DNA of 64,000 nucleotides from Branchiostoma floridae. Its lineage: Eukaryota; Chordata; Leptocardii; Amphioxiformes; Branchiostomatidae. The stretch is taken from the NCBI RefSeq assembly GCF_000003815.2, contig NC_049980.1, positions 16,630,021-16,694,020 of the forward strand. Reading direction: 5' to 3'. Shown here piece after piece: positions 1-12,270 of this stretch. Position 1 is the first letter of the stretch; each line of letters begins with the position of its first letter. The translations under genes were made by a program, and so were the position numbers. Below the pieces are notes generated by a model, which did not search any database, had not been told where the DNA came from, and was given only the letters and a program-made list of their open reading frames with translations.

Positions 1-3000
1 CCCGCACTTCCACTTTATTCCTGTTCCGAGCACATTAGCATCAAGCGCTCTCCCATCGTCCATTTGTCTCAGATTAATCCCTTAATGACATCTCGGTCAA
101 ATAATGAATTGTCTCCTTTTTTCGGAATTTTACAGTGGGCAAGAAACTAAAATGGCTGCCATGTATTCGTGAGCTGTTGCGTAAAAGTACCCTGATGGCT
201 TAGGGATACTTTAGGACTGTGTTTTAGTCGTCTGCTCAGTTTCAACGAGAGAATGACAAGTCTGTAAGAACGAGAATCGTGCTGGTGCCTCATCTTTTTT
301 ATTCACCTTCCCTATTCCATAGAATGTACCTTAGAGTGGTAGTCTGGTTGATCAGTCCTCTCTGAAAATCCCAAGCATACTGACAAGAGAATAACGAAGT
401 CGTACTATAAGATGTATGTTCATGACAAACCAGGACCCAGCAGAGTTATGACCCCCGACCCGGGTACTGTCTACAATCGTCCCAGACGGACTATCCTGGC
501 GCATGATAAACTCCTATAGCCCTTGGAAAACAAGACTTTCCTGCGGGGGAAGGTTGATGATGCCAAGGACGCAAAGTAAGGTTCATGATTAGGAATGAAA
601 AAAAATTGCATCACCAGAGGAGCTCTCCATAGAATACGACATTATTCAAAGGATAAAGTGGACACTGAATCACTTCGGTATGCCTCTCATCTACTTTTCT
701 CTATATATTTGTGCAGTCATTAGACCCGCCTATCAATATGGCCACGCGTGTTACCACGCATGTACAGTCGTTGGAATTTATATTGATTCGAATGCTTATC
801 GACGTAAACGACGATCCCCTTGAGGCGCCATATAGGTCATTATGTCTGCATGTCACAAAGGTCAAACAAATAAACCAATAACAAAAAATAATTACATTTG
901 CAGACTTCAAAATTCAAGCACTGTTTCAACTGTCGACGTGTCAAGAGGTGTGGTTTACCTTTCCATTAATTTATTTTGTATACACATACATATCACACTT
1001 GTCATAATCGTCGGTAATAAAGTCTATCATCATAAAGACTAGAGATTGGTGGAACAGACGAGTAGTTAAGGATCAGACAAAAACCGCCCAGTAGTGCTGT
1101 CCCTGGTGCTGAAACACTACTCGCTGGGTCACAGACCACAGTTGCTCCTTTTCGGAGCGTTTTTGCTTTGATAAAGATATAAAGAACTCCTGATAAAAAA
1201 AACCGAGATGTTTATATCCACACAGTTTTCTTTGTAAATTGCTTTGAAAATGATTACAACACACCCACACATGTCCTTCAAACATTTCACTGCTGAAGTA
1301 AATAGTGCACTTCACTTGTCTCCACAGGAGGTCGCCCTTTTCTCGGGGGAATAGATGGAATTTTCACGCTTTGTGCTTTTAATGAATTCTGACCTTCAGT
1401 TGGGTGAAAGTGAGCGAATGACATTTCAAAAATTATTATCCACTACGTGCCCATACCTAATTCTGTCGGCTGTGGAGCGGGCTAAGGCTCGCCAGCGGTT
1501 TTAGTCTGGTAAGGATTTGCCCGTGATTCGGCATTCTGTATGAAGACAGTGCGCCTTATTGCACATCACCGGCGCTGACATTTGAGAGCAAGCCCCAGCC
1601 TAATTTATCCGTTTGAGAAGGGGGAGAATCCGGCTGAGCGTCAGGTCTGTGTTGTTGGTGTGTCTGCCACCACCGAGGGACTCTGTGCCCGTGACCGACA
1701 CCCCCGTGTGGGACGTACAGCGGGACGGCCGGCTAAAGTGTTTCACCGCATCAACAGGCAGACCTTCCTGCCCTCCTAACTAAACTGCTTTTCAGCGGCG
1801 TCGGGAGGCGCTCGTCAGATTTCCACGCACGTCAGCTCGGAGCGGCGCGCAGATCCCGGCGCCTCGGGCGTGTGTTAACGGTGCATATGCAGGCGTACTG
1901 CTGATAGGACATCGCCACCTCCGTCAGAATGCGCTGATACTGCCGGTACGGCTCTGCTAGATGTACAGACACACACGGAGCCAGGTGCACAGGGCGGCAG
2001 TTCACTCTGCGAGGAATGCCGTCAAGACTGCTCTACACTATAACTCATACTGTAGGCGGCTTGCAAGGCAAGGAGCGCCTCCAAATGTAGAAATTGGCTG
2101 GTGCAAGAAACCTCCGTACCACCGCTGTTACCGGACCGCCCAACGTAAGTCTATGTTATAGTGCTGTCCTAGTTTCTCCCTAAAAGAGTAATAGACGAAT
2201 ATTTTACATCAATCTGCACAAACCTGTATAGCGGGGGCTGCCAGAGTTGTCCAAAGGTAAAAGGCCTTATATGATATAGTTTCAAAATGAAAACGGTTTT
2301 GTTGGCACCAAATTCATTGATGAAATCTTTTTATGGGTATGTTCTCCGTTTTCCATCTCATCTTAATAAGATGTGTAGCAGTGGACGGATTCCGTAGAGA
2401 AGTGCTTGGCGCACCTACTATTCAGTTTTTGTGTGGAGTGTAGTCTTGTTTAGAGTGAAGCTGTAAATATTATTCATATTACATTTTAACAATGCAAGGA
2501 ATCTATTTAGTCCGAAGAATGTCAGTCTCATACGATCAACTATTCCATGCGATTACCTCTGCCTTCACAAACATACTAAAACAAAACATCCATGGGCCAA
2601 TGTATCAAACAACTGTCTTAACAGTGAGTCTGCGTAATTTTTCAAAACAAAACTACCGTATGATCATCACATGTACAAGAGCGACATTACACGATTGTTC
2701 AAGCCCCTGAAAGCAGTGGCACACTATGTCTGTTAGATGCAATTCCGACGTACCGTATACTGAATATAGCGAGATTTCGCCGAGACTTGAGATCGCGTAT
2801 TGAGTGGATTCATAAATAAGCGAGAGAGCGCCTCCTCCAGAAATAACTCGTCTGTTTATCAAGCCCGTGTTGACGCTAAGTCATATCGGCGTGCGGTTAG
2901 TCACGGTTTAATTAAGGCATCACATAACGGTGTGCACACAGCTAATCCTGGTGTCTGCGCACCGACTCGCACCGGTCTGATCTGCAGGTGTGGTGCTGAT

Positions 3001-6000
3001 AGTCTGTACCAAACTAGCCTGGCTATAGACAGACTACATTGTACGAGTATTTACAGACCTGTGTGCGTCCACCACAGGGCTTCATTTGCCAGGCAAAGGG
3101 GGAAATGTGACATCCTGCAGACTGAGTGTCCTGGCCAATTTTCTACTTATATTTGCCGAATTCTACACTCCATACCCGCCGTAAAAGGCCTGGTGGCGGG
3201 TATGTTGTTGGTTTGGCAGTCGAGGCCGCAGAGGTGTCAGACGCGACAAGAGCTCCTGCACTAAACCATTTGCCGGTGCCGTGCGCTGTGGAGTTTACCT
3301 GCTGCTGAGTGGTAAAACCTTTCTCCAGGCGCAGATTTAGTGAGTCGTGTGGTAAAATGAATCGATCTCAGTATTTGTAACACGACCCACGCTTTACAGG
3401 TATTGATTTGAAAGTCGATAATTATACATATATTTAATCGCGCAAGCTGCAACAAGGTGAATAATAGAAAACATGCGTCGGTATGTTGCCTACGTCCTTT
3501 TCACCGTCTTCGCATTTCTCCAATCTTTGAGAGTTACTTTGGGAATAGTGGATTTTTCTCCTATCCCATATTGCTGTGATTTTATCCATCCATTTTGTTC
3601 TTGCACGTCCTCGATAGTTTTCCCAGAGATGAGATGCGGTCGCTTCTTCGCTTTCTCCGCCAGGAAGTGGCACCGAGTCAGCCTCCACTCGAGGGTTAAG
3701 TGCCGGGGTAATCAAGATACATCTTGCACGGAGTTGGCCCGCTAAAACAGTCTGAAATGGTTGCGTTGCGTGAAAAATTCATTTTCCGGTGGCACAGAGA
3801 CCTGTGACAGACGAGCTAGCTAGGATGTCGCTGTTGTTATGGTGCTGCCAGAATGTCTAACTCATGGCAGAAGTTTAGTCAGTATTGAACTTGATAACGA
3901 GTTGTCTGGGAGGCGTACTCAAGATAACGACAACTTGAGGTTTAAAGAGAAGGACGTTGGTTTGATGGTGCCGTTGCCATGGTGACGAGTATTCGGCTTA
4001 GGTGAAGCGATTATCTTGACAGAGCAGTCCGCGAATTGCACTGCTGGGATCAAAACAGACAAATTACTGAACTCCAGCCCAGTCCCAGTAAACACCATTA
4101 CGGCGTGCCTGGCGCGTGTCTATCACGGATAAACACAGTCAGGCAGAGGACGAATGGGAGGATTACCCATCGTGATATGCAGGCAGTGTTGCATGCTACA
4201 AATATGTCAATTTATGTACATGTAATATGCAAAATTAATTCTTCATGTGTAATTAAGAATTTCAAATCGATTTTCTTAATTCAGTGTTACTATTTACAGC
4301 CATAGTTAAAGAAGTGTATGGCTGCAGGTTTCTTGTTTTTTTTTTCAATAAACAATTTGATTGATTGATTGATTGATTGGCTGTTTGCTTGATCTATTGA
4401 TAACAATTGTTTGAGTCATTGGCAATTCAGACCCTTGCCGGATTTATTCCAATTCTCTTGTTGCGAACGTGAGAATAAAAATATGGCTGACGTTTTGATA
4501 TTCATGTACCTAATGAATATATAGTGTTGTTTTCAAATCTTATTTTTTTTAAATTAATACGATATGCTATAATTTTACTCTGAATACGCAATTCGCGTGC
4601 TTCTATATGGAAAAGGAGTGTGTTGCTTTGATGTATATATTCAGAAATAGCGTAGGAGTGATCGCCCTTCTGGAGCCGCTACATGACGTTTGCCCTTTGT
4701 GTGGGTCGGAATGTGCCAAATGTCAAAACAGGTGTTGGGCTAAAACAAACCTCAGTCACTCTCTATATATATATCATAGAATATTCTAGACTAGTATAAT
4801 AGTCTGAAGACGCTCGAGTCATTTATAAGATTTCGCGTCATGGCTCCATGGTAGAAAAGTGAGTGAGTGATCCCTGTTGGACTTACTAGTATCTATACGT
4901 TGAAGATGCTGTTATACTGTTGATAGCAATATTTAGGGACTCATTGAGTCATAACTGCACACTTGTAACCATATAGTTGGTGCTGGGCTCCAGAACCAAC
5001 CACCTTATTTTCGTTACTAAGTTGGTCCAGGCTAAATGGGGAAGCGGGAGGCATAAGAATATCGATACAGTTTAGCAATAACCAAGCTAGTTTACGGCCA
5101 ACGCCAAATACAGAACGTCGTCCCATTTCTGGGGACAAGTGCACTTCACTCAGTGCAGGCATGTACAGGGTCATTAACTGCACTTTTATAGACAGTGTTC
5201 TCCCTAGGGTGATGTAACATGTACCTTATAGACCGTTGCTATCACCAGGGAACAACTCATTGATTTTGTACGCAATGTCGTAATATTCCCACCATAACAA
5301 AATAATCCTCCCATCACCGTGAAGGTATTTCCATACCAGGTCACCGGAGACTATCAGTTTTATAACATATCTTAAGATCATTATTTTTTCCATAGCGTCA
5401 CCACTACCGTTAACCTTGAATGCCCCCTGCTTATTGTGATCTACCATGGTCATTCCCTTCGGCTACATCCAATATTCGCATTTCTTCCTCGCCATACGTT
5501 AATCTATTGTGGCTGGGTAATGAAACCACCTGAAGCGGAGCGTAAAACCGCCTTACAAGCGCCAGAGCTCGTAAATATTTCCCGCCATGGCGCGCGGCTT
5601 CTGGTTGGTTTATCGCTCTAAAAGCATTGTATCACAGACTTAAGTGCGCTTCAGCTGGCGTTCATTTTCTAATCTCCCATATAGGGTCACCTTCGGGCAG
5701 TAATAAAACGTGAAGATTCACTGGTATGACGGAAATAGCGACTTAGGGTCAACTATACGTCTCAGAGATCTCACAGGCGTTTTCTTGCAAACCTTGAAAG
5801 TTGGCGATATTGCCCCCCGTTCTTCACTACCACTGCACACCTAAGTTCGGCGGTCATTGCCCTGTTATGCGGTCTGCCTCAGCTGACCTGACTGGCATCT
5901 CACGGTCGGGGTCAGGGGATCAACGTTCAATTTCTCGCCTGTACAAGGAGCACGAGACGTGCATGTGGTGCTGCGGTACGGTAATGAGCTGTGCGACTCG

Positions 6001-8158
6001 TGTCGATAGCGGAGGGATATCCTCACACACTACTAGTAGTAATGATGTCTGATGTCTTGATTTGCTCCTTCAGTATTGATGTGTCACTTCTCCTTTTTCG
6101 TTTCTTTCCAAAACTTATCCATCATCATCATCCTCTGGTTTCTGCATCTGCAGTTGTTGAAACAGCCTGCAGCTGCAGTCAGTCTTTCTTCATCTTCTTC
6201 GACTGCGTGTTGCGTGTTGCGAGCTCCAGTAGCTCTCGGAATTTCTTTTCTGTTATAGGAGGGCTTCAGCCTCTTTGCTTTATGTCTGCTTTCAGCATGC
6301 TAAGTACAATGTTCTACTTCACATGGCGCCGTGCTGCTGCAAACGGGATACATGGCGATATTTTAGCCGTGACATATCTATTGTATTAAAACTGCCCCTT
6401 CTCCAAGTTCAAGGAATTGGAAAAGACAATAACACAACCTATCAGGGTTACACTAAGCCCCGGACTCATGACCAGGACAAGGAGAATGTCTATAGGTGTC
6501 CAGAAAGGCAAAGGGGATCCTCACCCGCCACATAATCCGGTCAACCTTGCGGATATTTGATTTGGACAACAGTCCACAATAGATCTGGCAGGGTCCCTTG
6601 GCTCCTTTTAGTCGGGCCGTAATTGTTGCACAGATTTTTCTTGACGGCCCATAACTTCATTATTTCCAATATCGGAGTCCGCCATCTTGAAACCCCAGCG
6701 ATGCCGGCGCCAACTGCCCTCTCCCATCGCTCTTGCTATACCAAATATACCATGTAGTTCTGGTGTTCATCCGTTTAGCAATCTTTTTGGTCAAGGACTC
6801 TACATGACGGATGGGAGCTGTTATCATTGCAGACCTCTCTTTGCAAAAATTCGTTAAAGGCCGTTTGTTATCTTCTGATTTTGCATATACCGAGTCTCTA
6901 TGGTCAATACCGGAGGGACCAGACAGTCTCATCACCGCACATTTAGTGTGCCATGAATACTTATCTTCTACTTAGCAATAACATAACGATTTGTAGTTGA
7001 TTAAACGGTTGCTTAGTGTTATATAATGTCTACCTTGGCTATTGCATAAATCCGTCAATATCACCGTCTCTTGTCGCTTATAGATTTCAAAACAAATGAC
7101 ATGTTGTATTCTTTCGCAAATGTGGTCCCCGTTTGCCTATTTCTAGCACTATGAGGGTATGACAATTTCTGATAATCAACATCGCCCCGCCGGTACGCCG
7201 TGACGTGTCTGGTAATACTGAAAGCAGGTCGTGGTTTGTGATGCTTGGATGTCAGCTTCAATCAGAGCAGGCATAGACTCTACCCTATGACTACGTGAGA
7301 CTCATGTTAAAGTGGGGACCACACAAAGCATCGTTTGATGATTTAAAGAGACATTTGGAGCCAACTACGAACGATCGATAGACAGTTAAGAGAAGGCCTT
7401 ATGCGCTGTATTAGTGGCGGGAAATCCCTGAACCTGGGCTGAATAAAAGATTATGGAATAATTTCCCCTCAATTTCATCCATTTTCAATAAAATGTTTTG
7501 ATTAGTTCTGTGATGCATCGTTCCTTTAAAACCGCGCACACCCACCGGTAAGCTATTAAAGGCCATAGACGACAGTCTTATCTGAAAATGAAGTATATGA
7601 ATCACGACGGCAATATTTTCACGTTACACCTGTTCAGCTAGGAGCTGCCAGTTGATGACGATGTAATTGATCTTCAAATTCGTGCGAATTTGTCGATAAT
7701 AGGCGCCATTTTTCTAAATCAAGAGGCACTACCGCGAGCAGCATACAAATCCGTCCCATGCATCTAGAAGTATTCTTCTCCTTATGTCCGGGACCAGCAA
7801 ATATCTCTGACAACGCTGTGCATTCTCACTGTTCTATCGTTTGGCACACCTGTCAATTTGAATCATTTGCAGATCAACTTTCTGGTCATTGAACTCGTGC
7901 GCAGAATGGAAGGGACTTTTCTTTCACTTAAGCTTCACTTGATTGGAATTCTTCTCATCCAGCCAGACTGCTATATCTGTCTGATCTCTTAGGAGTAGCT
8001 CAACTCGCGCAAAGAGGCGGTGCTGTGTGATAGCGTTGATGGGGAGAACAGACTTAAGCCTGGCGAGTTATTGGATGAGATGCTTTAGGAGTAGAGAAGC
8101 GCTAGCGGCATAGCGATGGGACTGGTGCACGGCGCCTTACAGTACTAGTTTAGCTTGC
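1..8158. other. Gene-poor stretch, no recognised gene
   Basis: I see no open reading frame here with a recognisable domain, and no set of exons that join in frame. All reading frames are short and look like chance. The region has a CpG-rich patch around 1,795-1,875 and a probable retroposon tail at 4,347-4,379 (separate entry). Untranslated or non-conserved exons could be missed by eye. Confidence 0.6.
4347..4379 (+). repeat. AATAAA plus (TTGA)n tail, probable retroposon 3' end
   Basis: A T-run is followed by AATAAA and then about six TTGA units. Non-LTR retrotransposons of the CR1/L2 kind often end in such short tandem tails rather than in poly(A). I find no coding remnant upstream, so the element itself is not identified. 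Confidence 0.45.
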
Positions 8159-8272
8159 CACTCACTCACTCACTCACTCACTCACTCACTCACTCACTCA
8201 CTCACTCACTCACTCACTCACACACTCACTCACTCACTCACTCACACACTCACTCACTCACTCACTCACTCA
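8159..8272. repeat. (CTCA)n tetranucleotide microsatellite
   Basis: About 114 bases of nearly uninterrupted CTCA units, with two CACA interruptions. It keeps a long reading frame open on the plus strand (a Thr-His-Ser-Leu repeat), which I treat as an artefact of the repeat. Confidence 0.97.
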
Positions 8273-10098
8273 TTTACGTTCTTGAGTTACGCTTTTCGTC
8301 AGTCAGCAGAATACCAAACCTGGTCCACCAATGCCTACTCTCCTTCATTGAGGTAATGACAATGTATCTTCAGGTTTTCCAAATAGACCACACTGCGCTG
8401 CTTTCCCGGAACAGATGCCACGCCCAGCGACCCGCTTCAGTGCCAGCGCACCGCCGGTTTATCACATTATCAGTGAAAAATGCGCCAGGATAAGATATCC
8501 AGCATGGAATAATATAAAGCTTTGTCATAATCGGCGGTGTTGAGATAACTCATGGCGGGAGAAACAACAGCGAGGCGGCATAATGGATGTGTTTGTGGGA
8601 GGCATTGGAGGGATCCAAATACCACCCATCGCATCTGAGCAGCTCTAAAGCAATGATGTATAGGCGTGTAGCAAATTAAGACGGCAGAATAAGCTTAAAA
8701 CGTTTCTGAAAAAAAAGCAAGACTCGTCTTCGGTGGGCTGCCGACCTTTCATGACAAACGAAGACGAAGGGCCTCTCTTGTGAGCTATAGAGGATGTTTC
8801 AGGGCATTACTCACAAGTACCAGTGACATAAATATCACCCTGAGGGAAAGTCCTGCAACTACCTCCTGCCAGTTAGTCGGCTGGACGCAATGTCATAGAA
8901 AAAAAGGTAAAACCTTTCTAAGCGTCTGTTCGGTGCAGTAATTCTGTACTCAGCTTGATTATTGTCAGTTACGAAATGTCCATCATCATCAACAACCCGT
9001 AGCCGAGCAGTGTATGCAGATGCCACACCCAAGGACCAGTACCTCAACAGTCCTGCATTTGCAGTGCATAGAATCAAACGTCTATTCTCAATTTAAGGTT
9101 TTCTTGGAGTTTTGTCTTCAAACATTGTCAGCCTTTCACATACACTCAGCAGAGCCAGAAAAATTACTTCAAAACGCTACCCAGAAACGAGTCCTATGGA
9201 ACTAAATCACGGCTACTCTAGAGTAAGAGATCAGCTCCCCCAAGCCAAACACACCATTAGCCATGGTACCAGGCAATCACTGGATCCATTCGTTAGCTGG
9301 GTCTCCCGATGTGCAGGAGGCACTGGAGAGCTCTAGACTTCATACTGTCAAACAAATCATCCCTCCATGTGACGTCACAGCCACAGGAAAACATCGGTTG
9401 TACCTTGCACAAGATTAGGGCTGGTACTTTGTTGAGAGTGGGGAGGTTGTCGGTGTATGGTGAAAGAAACTGGGTGTTACATATGTAAAAGAGCTTGTCT
9501 AAATATCATGTTTGTTGGCAATGTCTGCCAGTTGGAGGATAGATGGATTGTAGCTATGAGAAAACGTGTACAGAATAACGCGGATATCTATTCTCATATT
9601 ATGTGATTGCGCTTTGACAAAGTGGAGAGGTACATATAGTTTTCTGACGTGGTACTGTGACGTAAGACGTAAGGTAGATGTAGACAGCCCAGCACAGATC
9701 TTCAAGATGTCGACAGCTCGAGAGCTAACGGCAGTGGGAGGAAAATACACTTCTTGGCTCTCTTTGCTATTCGAGTTAGGAATAAAAAAAACGAGTTAGA
9801 AACAAAAGCAGTTCTCAGACTTCTCTATGCTATCTAGACAGCTCAATGTACAGTTTGACTTCCCTGTCTGAGAGAGCATGATAAATGACGTACCCTTGGG
9901 CAGACCAAATTACCATCTACATGCAGCTAAATTGTAATTACATTACGTGGCACATATTCTTCTTTATTTGTGTCACCAATATGGGATGATCTAAGGAGCG
10001 GAGGAGGAACGCGGGTCAGCGCTTAGTTTTCCGTGCACCTGACAGGTCATCTGTGTGGCATAATTCTACGTGTCACAAAATGGAAATGTGTACTAGCG
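8273..10098. other. Intergenic, nothing recognised
   Basis: Only short chance frames. I see no repeat, RNA gene or exon that I can support. Confidence 0.5.
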
Positions 10099-10268
10099 CA
10101 GTAGAAGCCGTTTAATTGCACAACCATTTTGCCAGTGTATTTCGTGCAATTATCCGGGTTGTGCAACAATGGGAAGTTATCCAGCTGAACAGCACTTGTT
10201 TGGGATTTGGGGATTCCTTGCAATAGAAGTGTGCGGTAATTCGCTGTGCAATTAACTGGCTTCTACTG
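10099..10268. mobile_element. Short inverted-repeat element (MITE), about 170 bp
   Basis: The left end reads CAGTAGAAGCC then TTAATTGCAC. The right end is the reverse complement of the same string, giving terminal inverted repeats of about 26 bases with a few mismatches. GTGCAATTA also recurs inside the element. The CAGTAGAA-type terminus resembles pogo/Tigger-class MITEs of the Tc1/mariner superfamily, but I could not define a clean target-site duplication. No coding capacity. Confidence 0.7.
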
Positions 10269-12117
10269 TAACTGTATCTCAAAAATTGGCCTCACACGGC
10301 GGAAAGCCGTTGATGAGCTTAAAGTTGAATGGCGGTGCCCATCTTATGATTAGGTCACATCTCCAAGACATGGCCCGACTGGGCTGTTTTGAGTGACGAA
10401 AAATAAAAAATACATACCTAGAAATAGACACAAATTATGTCCATGACTCGTTTTTATTACGTTCTGTGTATTTTGGCGTCTTCTATATCATTCGTTTTTG
10501 CCCGACTGGGGCCCGGTTTGGAAATATGACGCCATTGTACCAGACGGCAATTGCTGAGCAGCCATACAGCGACCAGCATTGACATTGGATTTATGTTATT
10601 TCACGGTTAGACTGGTGCACGTTGTAAAAGTATGATTTCAAAACACAATAAAACACACACAACGCGTGGATCGTTCTTTATCTACGGATTTCGTTGAATG
10701 ATCATTTTCCGGTCCTTGGGCGGTCTCAGTTCGGTTGCGGCGCCTCTTGCAACAAGGGGGTGTTACCCCTGTTCTCTGCAATAGAAGGAACATAGAATGA
10801 ACTTCTACATTTTATTACTTAGAGAGTGCTGAATGAATGTCGCTGTTGTCTGTGATGGGGAGACTTGATACCAAAGGCGGATAGCAAAATGAAGAGGTGC
10901 TTTTTTCTCGCCAACATTCTTCATTCCCACAGGCAAAGAGATTGTATTTATGTTTTATACCAAGCATTCTTTTGATTTTTAGAATTTTTCTTTGGTATTT
11001 CGATGTTATTATGCAACCCTTAGAGCATTTCAGTTCCTGTAAAAAAGATACCGAAATTCCAAAGCCCTGTCGTCTGCTGAACATTTGTCATGCAGCTCGA
11101 AAATGTACCTGGCCGCACATGAGCCATAAGTCGCATGGAGGTCTGCTGGCGTGTGTCCAAGTAGGCGCGACAAGACGTCTGGATCCGGGCCGCAACTCAG
11201 GCCCTCATCAAACAGTATAGAAGACGCACCATTCCGACCCTTAATACACGACAAAATTATACATACATGTAACCAATTGTTACAAACTGCCCATAGCTAG
11301 TAGGCTTAAGGCAATGGCAGCTGGAATTACAGCGATTCCCGCACGGTTTTATATCCCTTTTAGAAGCAGTTATATTGAGCGTCGCAACAATCGTGCATCT
11401 CCGTGGTTAAGGCAGGCACTGTAAGAATACGTGAGGATTACCCAGACAGGGGGATATTAAAGTCTTCTCAGACGAAAGAACGTTCATAGAATTTAATCTG
11501 TGTGATAGGTGTCACCACGTTTATAAGAGTACCCTGATCAGTAAAGATGAACTCTCATGCCTTTAGTACCTCTTAAGTCTGGAGAAAGCAATTTGTGTGG
11601 AGACAGGAAACAAAGCGCGTCTCCGTGTCACGGCAGACATCGGCGTCTCCGGTACCGAGAGTGCAGGATTTCCCCTCGGAGATTACCAGAACACAGCTAA
11701 TAAACTAGCTGGGTGGTTATTCCTGGTTGGGCGCTACACTTACAGGGAGATGTCATGTGGGGTGGGACGTGAACTGGTCTGAAGCAAAGAAAAACTGAAG
11801 TGGGCTAGCTTCAAAATTAAACTTGTGGAAGCAGATGTTGTCCAGTTGGGGTCGATGTATTTTGACCGTAACAAGGGTAAAAGATATGAATGTGAATATA
11901 GACGATTAAGATGGATATGCGTAGACTTGGTAGTCTTAATTTTCGATTATTTATATTTCTTATTTGCCTAAATTTGCTTAAAGACTCCAAGGAATATGAT
12001 GTCCTTCTACTATCAAGCAACCACTCTATGGTACTATTGTGGACGGGGTGGACATCGACAGTTTGTGACAGGTTTGTCCTCCTGGACACACCGATCCCAG
12101 TTAAGCTATAACGACGA

Positions 12118-12270
12118 TATAAGAATGCGTAATCCAATGGTTGGCGGCCCTGTCTCTGTGAATTCGATCCCGGCCGACATGTACGCTACTGGAAAGGGTT
12201 GCGTTCCTTACGACCAAGGACGGGATGTTGTCCACTATTCATTGTGCTTGTCGAAAATAGCTAGAGGAAT
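12118..12270 (+). mobile_element. Possible tRNA-derived SINE relic
   Basis: A stretch like a tRNA B box (GAATTCGATCCC, near 12,160) follows an A-box-like TGGTTGGCGG about 30 bases upstream. Downstream lie GCTACTGGAAAGGG and GGACGGGATGTTG, which resemble the bodies of marine invertebrate SINEs as I remember them. There is no clear 3' tail or target duplication, so this is tentative. Confidence 0.3.

Noticed and set aside
3434-3715. Minus-strand frame with GRARTKWMDKI, like the end of some retrotransposon proteins
   Set aside because: The similarity is limited to a few residues and has no flanking support on either side.
8155-8493. 112-residue frame rich in Thr-His-Ser-Leu
   Set aside because: It is created by the CTCA microsatellite; the remainder shows no domain.
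8859-9077. 72-residue minus-strand frame with RVVDDDGHFVTDNNQAEY
   Set aside because: Protein-like in look, but no partner exon was found and no family recognised.
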